Positions 24,505 to 35,412 of a stretch of 64,000 bases of DNA are shown one piece after another. Source of the DNA: Gossypium raimondii (lineage: Eukaryota; Streptophyta; Magnoliopsida; Malvales; Malvaceae); assembly GCF_025698545.1 (NCBI RefSeq), contig NC_068576.1, forward strand, positions 48,415,890-48,479,889, given 5' to 3'. Each line of letters begins with the position of its first letter. Position 1 is the first letter of the stretch. The notes beneath the pieces were generated by a model. The model did not search any database and was not told where the DNA came from. It saw only the letters and a program-made list of their open reading frames with translations. A program made the position numbers and the translations under genes.

Positions 24505-24867
24505 ACGGGAAGTGAGTGGAGTGGGGTCAAAATGATTTGGATTTAAGGTTATCCAATTTGTTTTCCTTTTCTTTTTCATTTAAAAGAAAACCATAATCCA
24601 ATTTGTTTTGTAGTGATTGAGAAATATATAAACCAAATATTTTGAGGATAATCAGAACTACTTCTTTTTAATGTTTAATTTCAAATTTTGGATAACATTC
24701 TCCAACTCTTTAAGGAAAAATAACTATCCATTTGCACTACAATTCCCAAACTCTATTTTTGCTTTTAAATGCAGCTGCTCTGATTTCTCAACATAATTTC
24801 TCTCCTTTTCTTAACCTTCCATCCAAATATAAATAAAAAATTTTCATTTTAACCTCTCAAAATAGGA

Positions 24868-25266
24868 TAATAATAAATTTACCCTTAACTTTTACATATT
24901 ATATCAATTTAGTTATAATTTTTTTTTAAAATTTACAAATGGTGATCTTAATTCTAAAAGAATTAAAGGAATATATAAAATACATAAATATTTTAAAAAT
25001 ATAATAATAAATTTTAATTTTATATAATATTAATATTAATATTAAATAAAAATAATTATATTAGTGTTAAATAAAATAAAATCCCCACTTAAAATAATTT
25101 TGTATTATTATATTTTTTAAAAATTTACATATTATTATATATTTCTTTGAATTTTTAGAATTATGACCAAATTGAGACTATTCATAAATTTTGAGAGTTA
25201 ATTTTTTAAACTTATAACTAAATTGATATAATATGTAGAAGTTAGAGCTAAATTTGTTACTATACC
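24868..25266. mobile_element. Fold-back/MITE-like element
   Basis: The left arm (ACATATTATATCAATTTAGT, 24894-24913) recurs inverted near 25220 (ACTAAATTGATATAATATGT). The pairing extends outward (AAATTTACCC... versus GCTAAATTTGTTACTA). Target duplication not determined. Confidence 0.55.
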
Positions 25267-25650
25267 GATTTTTTTAATTGCCACGTCAGCTTGTCATTTG
25301 TGATTTTACTGAGAGTGACCAAAGACCGAACTATGTACCATGAGTGCTTAAATTGTAAACTTTTTATTTCGAGTGCCTAAAATAATTTTTTTTATAATTA
25401 ACCGACTATTTGTGTAGTTGACCCCATTTTATCCATTATTAAAATATTTTTTGTTAGGTTATGAGACAAATCAGCGGTAAATCTTATCCATTTTCAGATG
25501 ATAGTTTAACCATTTGATTATATCCCAAAATCAAAATCATAGCTCAGTTACTTCAAACAATTTTATTTTTATTTTTTGCAATTATCTAAATATAGCTTAA
25601 TTCATAATTAAATTATCTTATTTTTCTAACTTGGAACTTTTTTTTATCTT

Positions 25651-26735
25651 CAATGGTACTTAAACTAATTTTTCTCACGTTTGTATCTTCATTAGTTAAA
25701 CTTGAAAGTCTATTTAAAAAAACTTAACCCACAAATTAGTATTTAAACTATGCATTTCTATCATTCTCGTACCTAAACTTTTTTCCATTCAAAGTATCTA
25801 AATTTTTTTCCCAAGGTGGTACCTTTGTTAGTGCAATAATTAGTTAAATCGTTAAGTCTATTTAAAAAAACAAATTAAAATTGACATGTGATAGAAAAAT
25901 AACAAAAGCATTATTTTTCTTATATTTTTTTCATTTTTTTCTTCATGTAAAACCAAAATGATGGTTGAACTAGTTAGACCGCCAATTCTCGGTTTGATCG
26001 TATAAATTATAAAAAATTCATAAAATAAAAATAGAAAAAAGAAGAAGATAAACTCAATTCAAATGGTTTTTATAGCTTGCTTCAATTAGTTTGTATCGAT
26101 TTGTGGGTCAATTGAGTTCAACCCTTATCTCTAAACCAATACCTTAACTAGCTCTTGGTCTAGCCGATCCAGTTTTGAAAACACTAGTTTTGATCGGTGA
26201 AATAATTTTTTCAACCCCATCAAGTTAAGCAAATAGGCAGTGAAGTTGAAAACAAAATTAATTGCCAGCGTTTAGACCTCAGGAGGGAAAATTTCGAGCA
26301 ATGCTGGTATTGCTAGACATTATAAAGGAATAAGAAAGGAAAGAAGAGAACAAATGTAAAAGGAAAATAAAATAAATTTTAAAAATATTTTTTAAGTTTA
26401 TATTACGTGGTCATTTATTATTGGTTGGATTTTTTTTCTAAAATGGGTACCAAAAGAATTTGGTAATTTTAAAAATATTTTGGTGTAAAATGGGTAACAA
26501 AAGAATATTTTAGGTACCACTTGTGATTAAAAAATAGTTTAGGTACCAACTTAGAAAGAAAGATATAGTTTAGGTACTAATTTGTGGCCCTTTAAAATAG
26601 ATTTGTCGGTTTGACAAACTATTGGACCAATGGACGGGAAAGAAATGTAGTTTAGGAATCCTTTGTGACCGAAAAAAAAGGGTTAGGTACTAAGATGAGA
26701 AAAAATAGTATAATTTAGGTACCAATTTGCCATTG
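25651..26735. mobile_element. Large imperfect fold-back repeat, ~1.1 kb
   Basis: Left-arm phrases (CAATGGTACTTAAAC, TTTTCTCACG, GTACCTAAACTTTTTTC) reappear inverted in the right arm (TTTAGGTACCAATTTGCCATTG and several TAGGTACYAA copies). Both arms also contain internal repeats of the TAGGTAC phrase. No coding; ends approximate. Confidence 0.45.
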
Positions 26736-27517
26736 CAGCCAAACAACTATATTTTATAGGGGTTATATGTAGCTTGCTCCCTTGAACTTGTCCAAAAGTT
26801 CCTAACTGGTACCTAATTTTTTTTAACCTAGTTGGTAACTGAATTTGTATTTAGTCACCCAAGTGGGTGTCTCCTCACTAGCATTGTTAATTTGTGTTGA
26901 CTTGACACTAATAGCCAATCAGATAGTGATACGTGATAGCCTCTCAATGTGTCATGTGATGGACATGAGTTAAAAATGTTACAATTTTAAAAATATATAA
27001 ATTAATAAAAGGAATATATTTTTATATAAAAAATGAATCTAAACATATGATTGTCCGTCACGTGGTATATTAAGAGGATGTCATGTGTCATCATAAGATT
27101 GGCTATCAGTGCCATTTGTAAAAATTTAATCGAAACAAATAATATACGAAATAATTAAATAAAACTATAATATTTTTAAAACAAGCGTATCGAAAAATTT
27201 AGAACAAAACTTGAGAAAATTGAGAGAGTTGAGAGTTTAGAGAGAATAGAGAGAGTTGGATTTGAGTGAAAAGAATGAAAAATTGTTTGATATTTATAGA
27301 AAAAAAAGTTACCGTTGGCCCTTAAAAAATTTTATCGTTGCCAACGTTCAAAAAGTCGTTGGGGAAATGATCGTTGGAGCTGAACGCGCTTTCACACACA
27401 TTCTCCTAAAATGACATATTTCTTTAATTTAAAAAATATATATAAAAAACGAATTAAAAAAAACTTATATCTTTCTAACTTAGCAACTAAAGAAAATAAA
27501 AGTTCAGAGATATTTTA
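26736..27517. other. Intergenic, nothing recognised
   Basis: AT-rich. A CCAACGTTCAAAAAGTCGTTGG-like short inverted repeat lies near 27340. No gene is supported. Confidence 0.35.
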
Positions 27518-28131
27518 GGGTAAATTACACATAAAAGCCCTATTTTTTAAAAATTTACCGAAATGGGCCCGATATTTTATTATTTACCGGAATGGGCCAT
27601 TTTTCCCGAAATCGCGTCCACGTCAGCGCGATGTCAGGGGATGTGTCAGCAAGTGGTGTCCACGTCAGCGCGATTACTTACATGGCAACAAATCGCGTCC
27701 ACGTAAGCGCGATTTCCTGACGTAGAAGCAATAATTCATGAACAATTTATGTTTTTTAGCTTGGAAAACTTTGAAAGGCCATAACTTTTGGCTCGGTTGT
27801 CCGATTGAGATGATTTTTTTTTTGATTTCGAATAACTTTTCGAGATCTACGTGTTGAAAATAGCCAAAGGCTGTTTGCCGCTGTTTTAGTAAAAAAAGAT
27901 CCTTTTTGCCTCTAAATTTTAATTTTTTTGGTTTAAAATTGAATTTTAAAACATTTAAATCATTATTTTCCTTATTTATTTGAAGTAAACACCGAATTCT
28001 TTTTTACAAAATTGTTGTATTATTTTTTTTTGATTTGACACGTGTATGGAATAGGTCCGATAAATCATTAGAACGTAAGTAATATAATTTAGATAATAAC
28101 AGTATTTTTATAATATGTCGATTAATTAGTT

Positions 28132-28184
28132 TAGCTTAGTTGGTTAAGATGCTTGCTTTTTCCTTTAGTACCTTGGTTCAACTC
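28132..28184 (+). repeat. tRNA-derived SINE-like A/B box pair
   Basis: TAGCTTAGTTGG (28132-28143) fits the A box and GGTTCAACTC (28175-28184) the B box, 31 bp apart. No cloverleaf closes, so it is not a functional tRNA. It lies inside the compound fold-back cluster. Confidence 0.4.
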
Positions 28185-28383
28185 TTGTTGGTAATAATTT
28201 TGAATCTTTTTGTACTTGTTGCATTTATTTTTTAATCAATTAACTCTTCAATATTACATTAATATATATTATTAGTACAATAGTATAGACGGATTGACAA
28301 TTTGAGCTACAATATTATGAATATTAACTACAATACATAATTTGAGCTACATATTACAGTAATACATTAATATGTATTATTAG

Positions 28384-28727
28384 GGGCAAAATACGAAAAA
28401 AATTACACATAAAAGTCCTATTTTTTAAAAATTTACCGAAATAGGCCCGGTATTTTATTATTTACCGAAATGAGCCATTTTCCCCAAAATCGCGTCCACC
28501 TCAGCATGATGTCAAGGGACGTGTCAGCAAATCGCGTCCTCGTAGGCACGATTTGTGTCCACGTAAGCAAATCGCGCTGACGTGGACGCGATTTGCTGAC
28601 ACGTCCCCTGACATCGTGCTGACGTGGATGCAATTTCGGGGAAAATGACCCATTCCGGTAAATAATAAAATACCGGGTCCATTTCAGTAAATTTTAAAAA
28701 AATAGGGCTTTTTTTGGTATTTTGCCC
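28384..28727. repeat. Inner near-perfect palindrome, 344 bp
   Basis: The left end GGGCAAAATAC and the right end GTATTTTGCCC are inverted. About 160 bp of each arm pair with few mismatches (GGCCCGGTATTTTATTATTT against AAATAATAAAATACCGGGTC; CAAATCGCG against CGCGATTTG near the centre). It forms one long hairpin. Confidence 0.8.
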
Positions 28728-28989
28728 GATATTTTAACCTAAAATAATGTATGGGGTACATAGGCAAAACACTAAAAAAAACACATTTTTTTAAAAATTT
28801 ACCGGAATGGGCCCGGTAATAAATTAATTACCGGAATGACCCAATTTTCCGAAAGCGCGTCCACGTCAGTGCGATATTAGGGGACGTGGCAGGAAAACGC
28901 TTCCTCAAGGAATGTCTACTCGAAATGTCTACTCGAAATCATTTTTTTAGGACCTACTGTAGCAAAAGCGCGTCCACGTGGGAGCTTCT

Positions 28990-29415
28990 ACTTAAAAACC
29001 CTAATTTATTAAATTAGAGTAAATTAAATTAAGTAACCCTAAACCCCAAACCCTAATTTATTTGAGTTTTTACTTAAAAACCCTAAACACTAAACCATTA
29101 ACTAATTTATTAAAAATTTATAATTAATTTACTCAAGTAACTCTAAACCCTAATTTATTTGATTTTTCCTTAAAACCCTTAACTCTAAACCCTAATATGA
29201 TTTTTAAATTTTTAATTAAATTACTCAAGTAACCCTAAGCCCTAATTTAATTGATTTTTTCTTAAAAACAATAAACACGAAAACTAATCCAATTTTGAAA
29301 AATTTATAATTAATTTAATTGACAAACCCTAAATCCTAATCCCTTATTTATTTAATTTTTTCTCTTAAACCCTAACTCTAACCTAACCCTAACTCTAACC
29401 TAACCCTAAACCAAT
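28990..29415 (+). repeat. Degenerate interstitial telomere-like repeats
   Basis: About a dozen scattered copies of (A)AACCCTAA, the plant telomere unit, are separated by TTTATTTGATTTTT-type spacers and end in the AACCCTAACTCTAACCTAACC stretch at 29370-29410. They sit between the two inverted arms 28763-28930 and 29440-29604, so they are the loop of a fold-back rather than a chromosome end. Confidence 0.6.
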
Positions 29416-29604
29416 AACCCAAAACCCACTGTAGGAGACACGGGAAAAACGCTTCCTCAAGAACGCGTTTTTCTGCCACGTCCCTTGACATCGCGCTGAC
29501 GTGGACGTGCTTTCGCGAAAATAGGACTATTCCGGTAAATAATTATTTACCGGGCCTATTTCGATAAATTTAAAAAAAAAAAAACTTTTATATGTAATTT
29601 ACCC

Positions 29605-31904
29605 GGGGTACACTAATCCAATTTTGGATTAGGAAAATACACATAGCGGGACTCCCAAAGCATCATTGGCACATATAGCAAATGTTAAAATATTCTTAAA
29701 GAAAAAAAAAACTTAAAACCTAAATTTTTTTTTTTTGTGGGGATCTGAATGGAGACAATTCAAGGGACAAATTATGGAAGGAAAGAAAGAAAAACAAACC
29801 CTCAAATTGAGCATTTTTTAATCAGAAAATTATTTTCTTGTCTAGGCTAGCTAGTGATAAATTTTAAAAGATTTTACGTTTATAGAATTATATATATATA
29901 TATTAATAATTCATATTATATAAATAGTAAAATATTTTATATATTAATGTGTTTTGATTAATTTTTAATTTTCTTTTGGTATCATATTATAAGATAGGCC
30001 AAATATTATATATAAAAAATAAAATCTTGATTGGGAACTAAAAGTTCCAAATCAGCCACATTCGATGAGACAGAGGAAACTATATGGTATTCTCTGTGAA
30101 AAAAGAAACACTCTCTTTTGCCAAAGATGAAGATAATGTCAGGTTTATTAGTATTTTAATAAAATTTCTATTTCTTTATCTCATCTTCGTTTATCACAGA
30201 ACTTTAACCACTCATAGCATCTCACAGCCACATGATTGTAATTAGCATTGGATGAACAAAAAAATTAATGTTCAGAAAGTCTGATTGTGTGTATCATAGT
30301 TGTTCGTGACTAGGATTGATTTTTAAAAAAAGAGTTAATTTTATTGTTTGAAAAAGAAGTAAAATATTTTACATCATAATTAAATTTAATAAAATATCAC
30401 CTTTAACAAAAATATAATGCGGATGGAATCTAAAAATTTAAATAGAAAATATATTGAAACCATCTTTATTAAATACGTAACCAATTAAATTTGTTGAATT
30501 TTAGTTACAATCAAAATTAATTTTAAATCGATTGAGTCTTAATTCGATTTGCATAGGTATCGTTATCAATGCAAAATGATGTGGTTTCGAGTGTGTTGAA
30601 GTGTATTATCCTCCTATTTATGAGTTGAAGAGGGACTATGGGTAGTTCTAGATATTGTATCAAAAAAATAGATATGATCAGAACTTATAATAAAACTTGA
30701 AAAAAAATATATAATTTTTATTCTAAAAATTTTGGAATGTGTTTGGTTAAATAAAAGTTACATTTTCCGAAACATTTGACTATACCTTTAGTAATGTAAG
30801 ATTGTTTTATAAGTTTAGCTTATTTTTTAAAGATTTTATTTATTTTGGTCCATTAATTTAATAATTTCGTACATTTTGGTATTTATATACTTTTTAAAAA
30901 AATTGATATTTACTCGATAATTAACTTCATTTTGAGTTTTCAATTTAGATTTCATTATATTTATTTTCATGTCATTTTAATAGTATATCTACGTAGATGA
31001 TTGCTAACATTATACATTAATTTTTGAGAGAGTTTATAAATACAAATACAATATAATATAATTATAAATACATGCCGAATAATTATAAAGTAAAATCAAA
31101 TTAATGTAGAGTATAAAAAATAAAAATCATAATATAAATAAAAAATTCACACAGAATAATTACGCATTTATACATAATAATTAGTCAACAATCCTAAAAC
31201 TTTCATACATTAATAAATTAACAATGATTTGATTTTACAAGTGAAATTAATAAAATTTTAATTAAAAATATCTCCTTTTATAATTTCAGAATTTGCAATG
31301 GATAGAAGCAATTGAGATTAGGATAGGGATGCTGTTGCCATATCTTCACATGGGACTAGATTGAAACAGTTGAAGAACAATAGAAAGAGGATTGTAGTTA
31401 GCAGAAAAAAGCAATCCTTTTATCCACATTGGATAAAAAGATATTGAGGTTGAAACCCATGCCTTGACCACCAAGGGACTGCATATGGATATTTATTTTA
31501 GGATTTTGGATAAATAAATGTGGGGCAGCTTTTAAAGTATTGCCCACGGATTTTGGGATTTTCTTCACATACATATTATACCCATTGTTTTGGAACCCTA
31601 GTTTTGCTAACATTGACTTTGAATTTTTAAACCAGTTTTTGCAATATGTGTTTGTTTTATAGTTTTAAAATTATATTAGTTTATTTTAGTTTTATATTAT
31701 TTTAATAAAAAGATACATAACTTTATGATATATTATAATTTTAAAATTATATTCACCAACAAGTATTGATAGTAAGATATATTATGTTTTCAAAGGAGAA
31801 CAATGTTTAAATCTTAAAACAACATTGTTAGGAGGGCAACCATGAAACCCGAACATTTAAAAAAATATTATATTAATTTATTTAATTTATCATCTTAATA
31901 AAAA
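29605..31904. other. Intergenic, nothing recognised
   Basis: AT-rich with no supported gene. A 71-codon minus-strand open frame at 31398-31613 lies in less AT-rich sequence, but I recognise no homology. Confidence 0.4.
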
Positions 31905-32428
31905 GGGTAAACTATGCCTAAAGTCACTAAGCTATTAGTAATTTTATGTTTTTATTACTCAACTTTTAAAAGTTATAAAATGGTCACTGAACTATTTAAA
32001 AGTTTTCATTTAAGTCCCTAGGCTGTTAAAATCAATGTTGTATAGCATTCTTTGTTCACACCGCCTGTACCAACTGAAAATTCTCATTCCCCAATTCTCT
32101 TCTATAGTTCAATTGTTTTTTCATGAAACATCTTTGAACATCACAAATCTACAAGCCAAAATCCAAACAACTTTCTTCTCCGATCTCCAACAATGGCTGT
32201 CAAATCGGTTTGGATCTAAGGTATGTTCTTTCACTCATTGATGGGTATTGATCCACTGTACTAATCATCGAATAGTCTCTTGGAGCTTGCTAGCTGGACT
32301 TTAAAAAAAATTAATAATGACTTAAATAAAAACTTTTGAATAGTTCAGTGACTATTTTGTAACTTTTTGAAGCTAAGTGGCCAAAACGTAAACTTACTAA
32401 TAGTTTAGTGACTTTGGGTGTAGTTTAT
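31905..32428. mobile_element. MITE with ~110-bp inverted ends
   Basis: Left GGGTAAACTATGCCTAAAGT... and right, inverted, ATGATAAACTACACCCAAAGT... pair over about 110 bp (CACTAARCTATTAGTAA, AAAATRGTCACTGAACTATT, AAAAGTTTTYATTTAAGTC). No coding. Target duplication ambiguous in AT-rich flanks. A second, one-armed copy is at 41953. Confidence 0.7.
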
Positions 32429-34566
32429 CATAATAATAGTAAAAACTAGATTATGACATATCCATAATGTAGGTGAAACAAATTTATAAAAAAAAATAGC
32501 ATGAAAACTAAATGTGGTTTTATTAAAATGGTAAAGTTGAGATAGTGACAACCAAGTTATTTTAATTTCAAATATCATAATTCCCATCACGTGTATGTAT
32601 TTTTCTAGATTTATCAAAATATAAAGACAAAATAATATTCGTGGCTTTGTAAGTGGAATGAGATTTTGATAATTTTACAACCATGATAATATGTGACACT
32701 AACTCAGCCGAACACATTACAATAGTACTAGATTTTGTCACATCCATAATGTGGATGTTAAAAATATTTTATTTTTTGGAAAAATTTTAGAAACTGTCGA
32801 CTTCTAGCAGTTCTTTCAACGAAGATGGCAAGGAGAGGATTGTCAGAATAAGGAAGTAGATTCAGATGTGGTGATGGTGGTAGAATTGGACTCAGATTCA
32901 CCATTATCATGGAAGGAGGGGTTGTTAGGGAAAAGTTCTCGTGTTTTGAGAGAGAAGAATGGTTCATCAAGCATAAAAGAAGATGATGATTTTACCTTCA
33001 TGGAAGGAGACATTATGAGATCCTTTGTGAATGATATCCCATCAATTAATTTCTCGGAGAGAATTAATTAGTTGTTAATTAAGGATATGGCTTTCACAGT
33101 GGTAGTGAAGCTCTTAGGCAAGAATATTGGGTATGCAATGCTTCAAAACAAAATCTATGCTTTGTGGAAGCCAACTCAGCCTTTCAATTTGTGGTTTTGG
33201 AACGTTCGAGTTCATGTTATTTGATTTGTAAGGAGATGGAGATTAGGGAAGAGCTTGAAATTGTTATTTATCACAAATAAATGCTTTAGAAGCAGAAATC
33301 CCGATGTGAGTCGCTTAATTTTGGACATTGGAATACTAAGTTTTTTCATTATCGCACAATTCAAAGGAGAAAGGCTAATCGTATCATCGCCTTGCGAAAC
33401 CAATTAGGGGATTGGATTTATGATCTAGATGATATTTTTCAAGAGGTAGTCAATTTTTTCCAAAAGTTGTATAGGGAACAGTCGAATCCTGGGGATTTCC
33501 TCAAATTAAACAATGTGATAAATTTTTTTTGGGGAGAGCAATTTCTAATGAGGAAATTAAGACTGCTCTATTTGATATGGCCCCTTCAAAGGCTCTTGGT
33601 AGTGATGGTTTCTATACCTACTTCTTTCAGAATTAGTGGGATGTTACTGGGGATGCTATTTATGATTGGGTTAAAGGTGTCTTTAATAGAGACTCTATTT
33701 ATCAAGAGCTTAATAATATACTTTCATTGTTCTTGTGCCTAAAGTTCCTAATCCTGAGGAGTTTTCACAATTTCAACCTATTAGCCTCAGTTCCGTTTTA
33801 TACAAGCTTGTTATGAAGGTGCCAATCACTTCCGGATAATCTTCCCAAAAATCATTTCTCATGAGCAGATTGATTTTATTGTGAGAAAAAATATTTCAGA
33901 TAATATTCTTATTGCCCAGAAGGTCGTGCACTTTATGAAGGCTAAGAATAAAAGGTAGATGGCTGTTAAAATAGATCTTGAAAAGGCTTATGGTAGGTTA
34001 TAGTGGGATTTTATTGATGCTTCCCTTCAGGTTGCTGGCATATCGAAGTTTCTTAGGAAAGTGATCATGTCAGCAGTTTTGAACTCTACAGTGTAGATTT
34101 TGTGGAACGGAATTTCAACTCCAAAGTTTAAGCCTTTGAGAAGCATTAGACAGGGTTGCCTATTATCCCCCTATCTGTTTATGCTATGTATGAAATGGTT
34201 AGGACATGGTATGCAGTCAGTCATTTCTAGCAGCAAGCGGAGTCTTATCAGATTATTTCATTCGAGACTTGATTTATCCTACTTGTTCTTTGTAGACTAC
34301 TTGGTTATCGTTTCTAAGGTGGGTTTGAAGCATGCTTTGACCCTTAGGGATATCTTTAAAAATTTTTGTGGTATCTTTGATCATCGAGTTAATGCTCGGA
34401 AAACTATTATCTTCTTTTTTAGAAAAGTGGACATTGATCTTAGTGATATATTGAGCAACCTTTGGTTTCAAAAGGTACATAATCTTGGTACCTATTTGGA
34501 GGTGTTGTTATTCCATGACAGAGTTATTTGCTTTACTTTGAGGTTTGTGGTGGAGAATGTGCGAAG

Positions 34567-35077
34567 TAGAGGTGCTCATGGGCGGGTAGGCAGGCCCATA
34601 AAAAATTCGGCCGGGTCCTAGGCAGGCCCGCCCATCTGAAATATGAGCTGAAATTTTGCCCAGGCTGCCCGAAAAATTCATAAGCTCGGGCCTGCCCGTC
34701 CGCCCATTTTTTAAAAATACCAAAATTTATTTTAAAATTAAAAAAGTATTTTAAAATATTTTAAAATTAAAAAATTTAAAAGTATTTTAAAAATATTTTA
34801 AAATTAAAAAATTTAAAAGTATTTAAAAATATTTTAAAATATTTTAAAATTAAAAATAATAAAAAAGTATTTTAAAATATTTTAAAATTACAAAATTTAA
34901 AAATAAATATATTTATTATATCGGTAGGGCCAGACCAAAAAAGTGGTGCCCGAGGTCTACTTTTTTAAATGGGCCTTTTTTGCCCAAGCCCATATTTGGG
35001 CCTATATTTTTACCCAAACCCTCCCATATTTGGTGGGCGGTCGAGGCCAGGCCAGCCGCTGCCCATGAGCACCTCTA
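34567..35077. mobile_element. hAT-type MITE, 511 bp, 8-bp TSD GTGCGAAG
   Basis: The ends TAGAGGTGCTCATGGGC and GCCCATGAGCACCTCTA form a 17-bp perfect inverted repeat, flanked by 8-bp duplications GTGCGAAG at 34559-34566 and 35078-35085. An 8-bp duplication is diagnostic of hAT transposition. Removing the element and one duplication restores the LINE reading VVENVRSKLNQKDVKQ. The interior is AAATATTTTAAAATTAAAAA-rich and non-coding. Confidence 0.95.
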
Positions 35078-35412
35078 GTGCGAAGTAAACTAAATCAAAA
35101 GGACGTTAAGCAGTTGTCACTAGTAGGTAGAATTAGTCTTACTCAAACTATTTTTCTTTCTATCCCTAACTATTTTATGCAGTCTATGTGGATTCCTAAA
35201 GGTATATGTGACGAAATTGAACACTTGGCAAGACAGTTCGTATAGGGTTCTTCTAATGGTGTAAGGAAGATGTCACTGGTTGATTGGGATTTTCTTTGCC
35301 AACCATGTTCTTGCGGTAGCCTCAGGTTTCAGCACATAGAGGATCAGAATTCCTCTTCTTTTTTATTATTAAAGTTTGCATTTAATCTTGTATCCAAAGA
35401 TGATAAACTATG

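Larger units (their letters stand above)
27518..29604. repeat. Compound fold-back cluster, CGCGTCCACGTCAGCGCGA family
   Basis: The outer ends are inverted copies: GGGTAAATTACACATAAAAG at 27518 and, inverted, CTTTTATATGTAATTTACCC ending at 29604. Modules inside repeat TTTACCGGAATGGGCC and CGTCCACGTCAGCGCGAT in both orientations at 27540-27720, 28384-28727, 28763-28930 and 29440-29604. It looks like several related palindromic elements inserted in or next to each other. No coding. Confidence 0.7.

Noticed and set aside
24025..24579. 184-codon open frame covering thioredoxin-like exon 1
   Set aside because: Its N-terminal half is 5' UTR upstream of MASTSLKCG and its end reads into intron 1; replaced by the spliced model.
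28990..29415. Chromosome end or true telomere
   Set aside because: Repeats are degenerate, interrupted and enclosed between fold-back arms, with ordinary sequence on both sides.
31398..31613. 71-codon minus-strand open frame in less AT-rich DNA
   Set aside because: No recognised family and no gene structure around it; could be a gene scrap, but unsupported.
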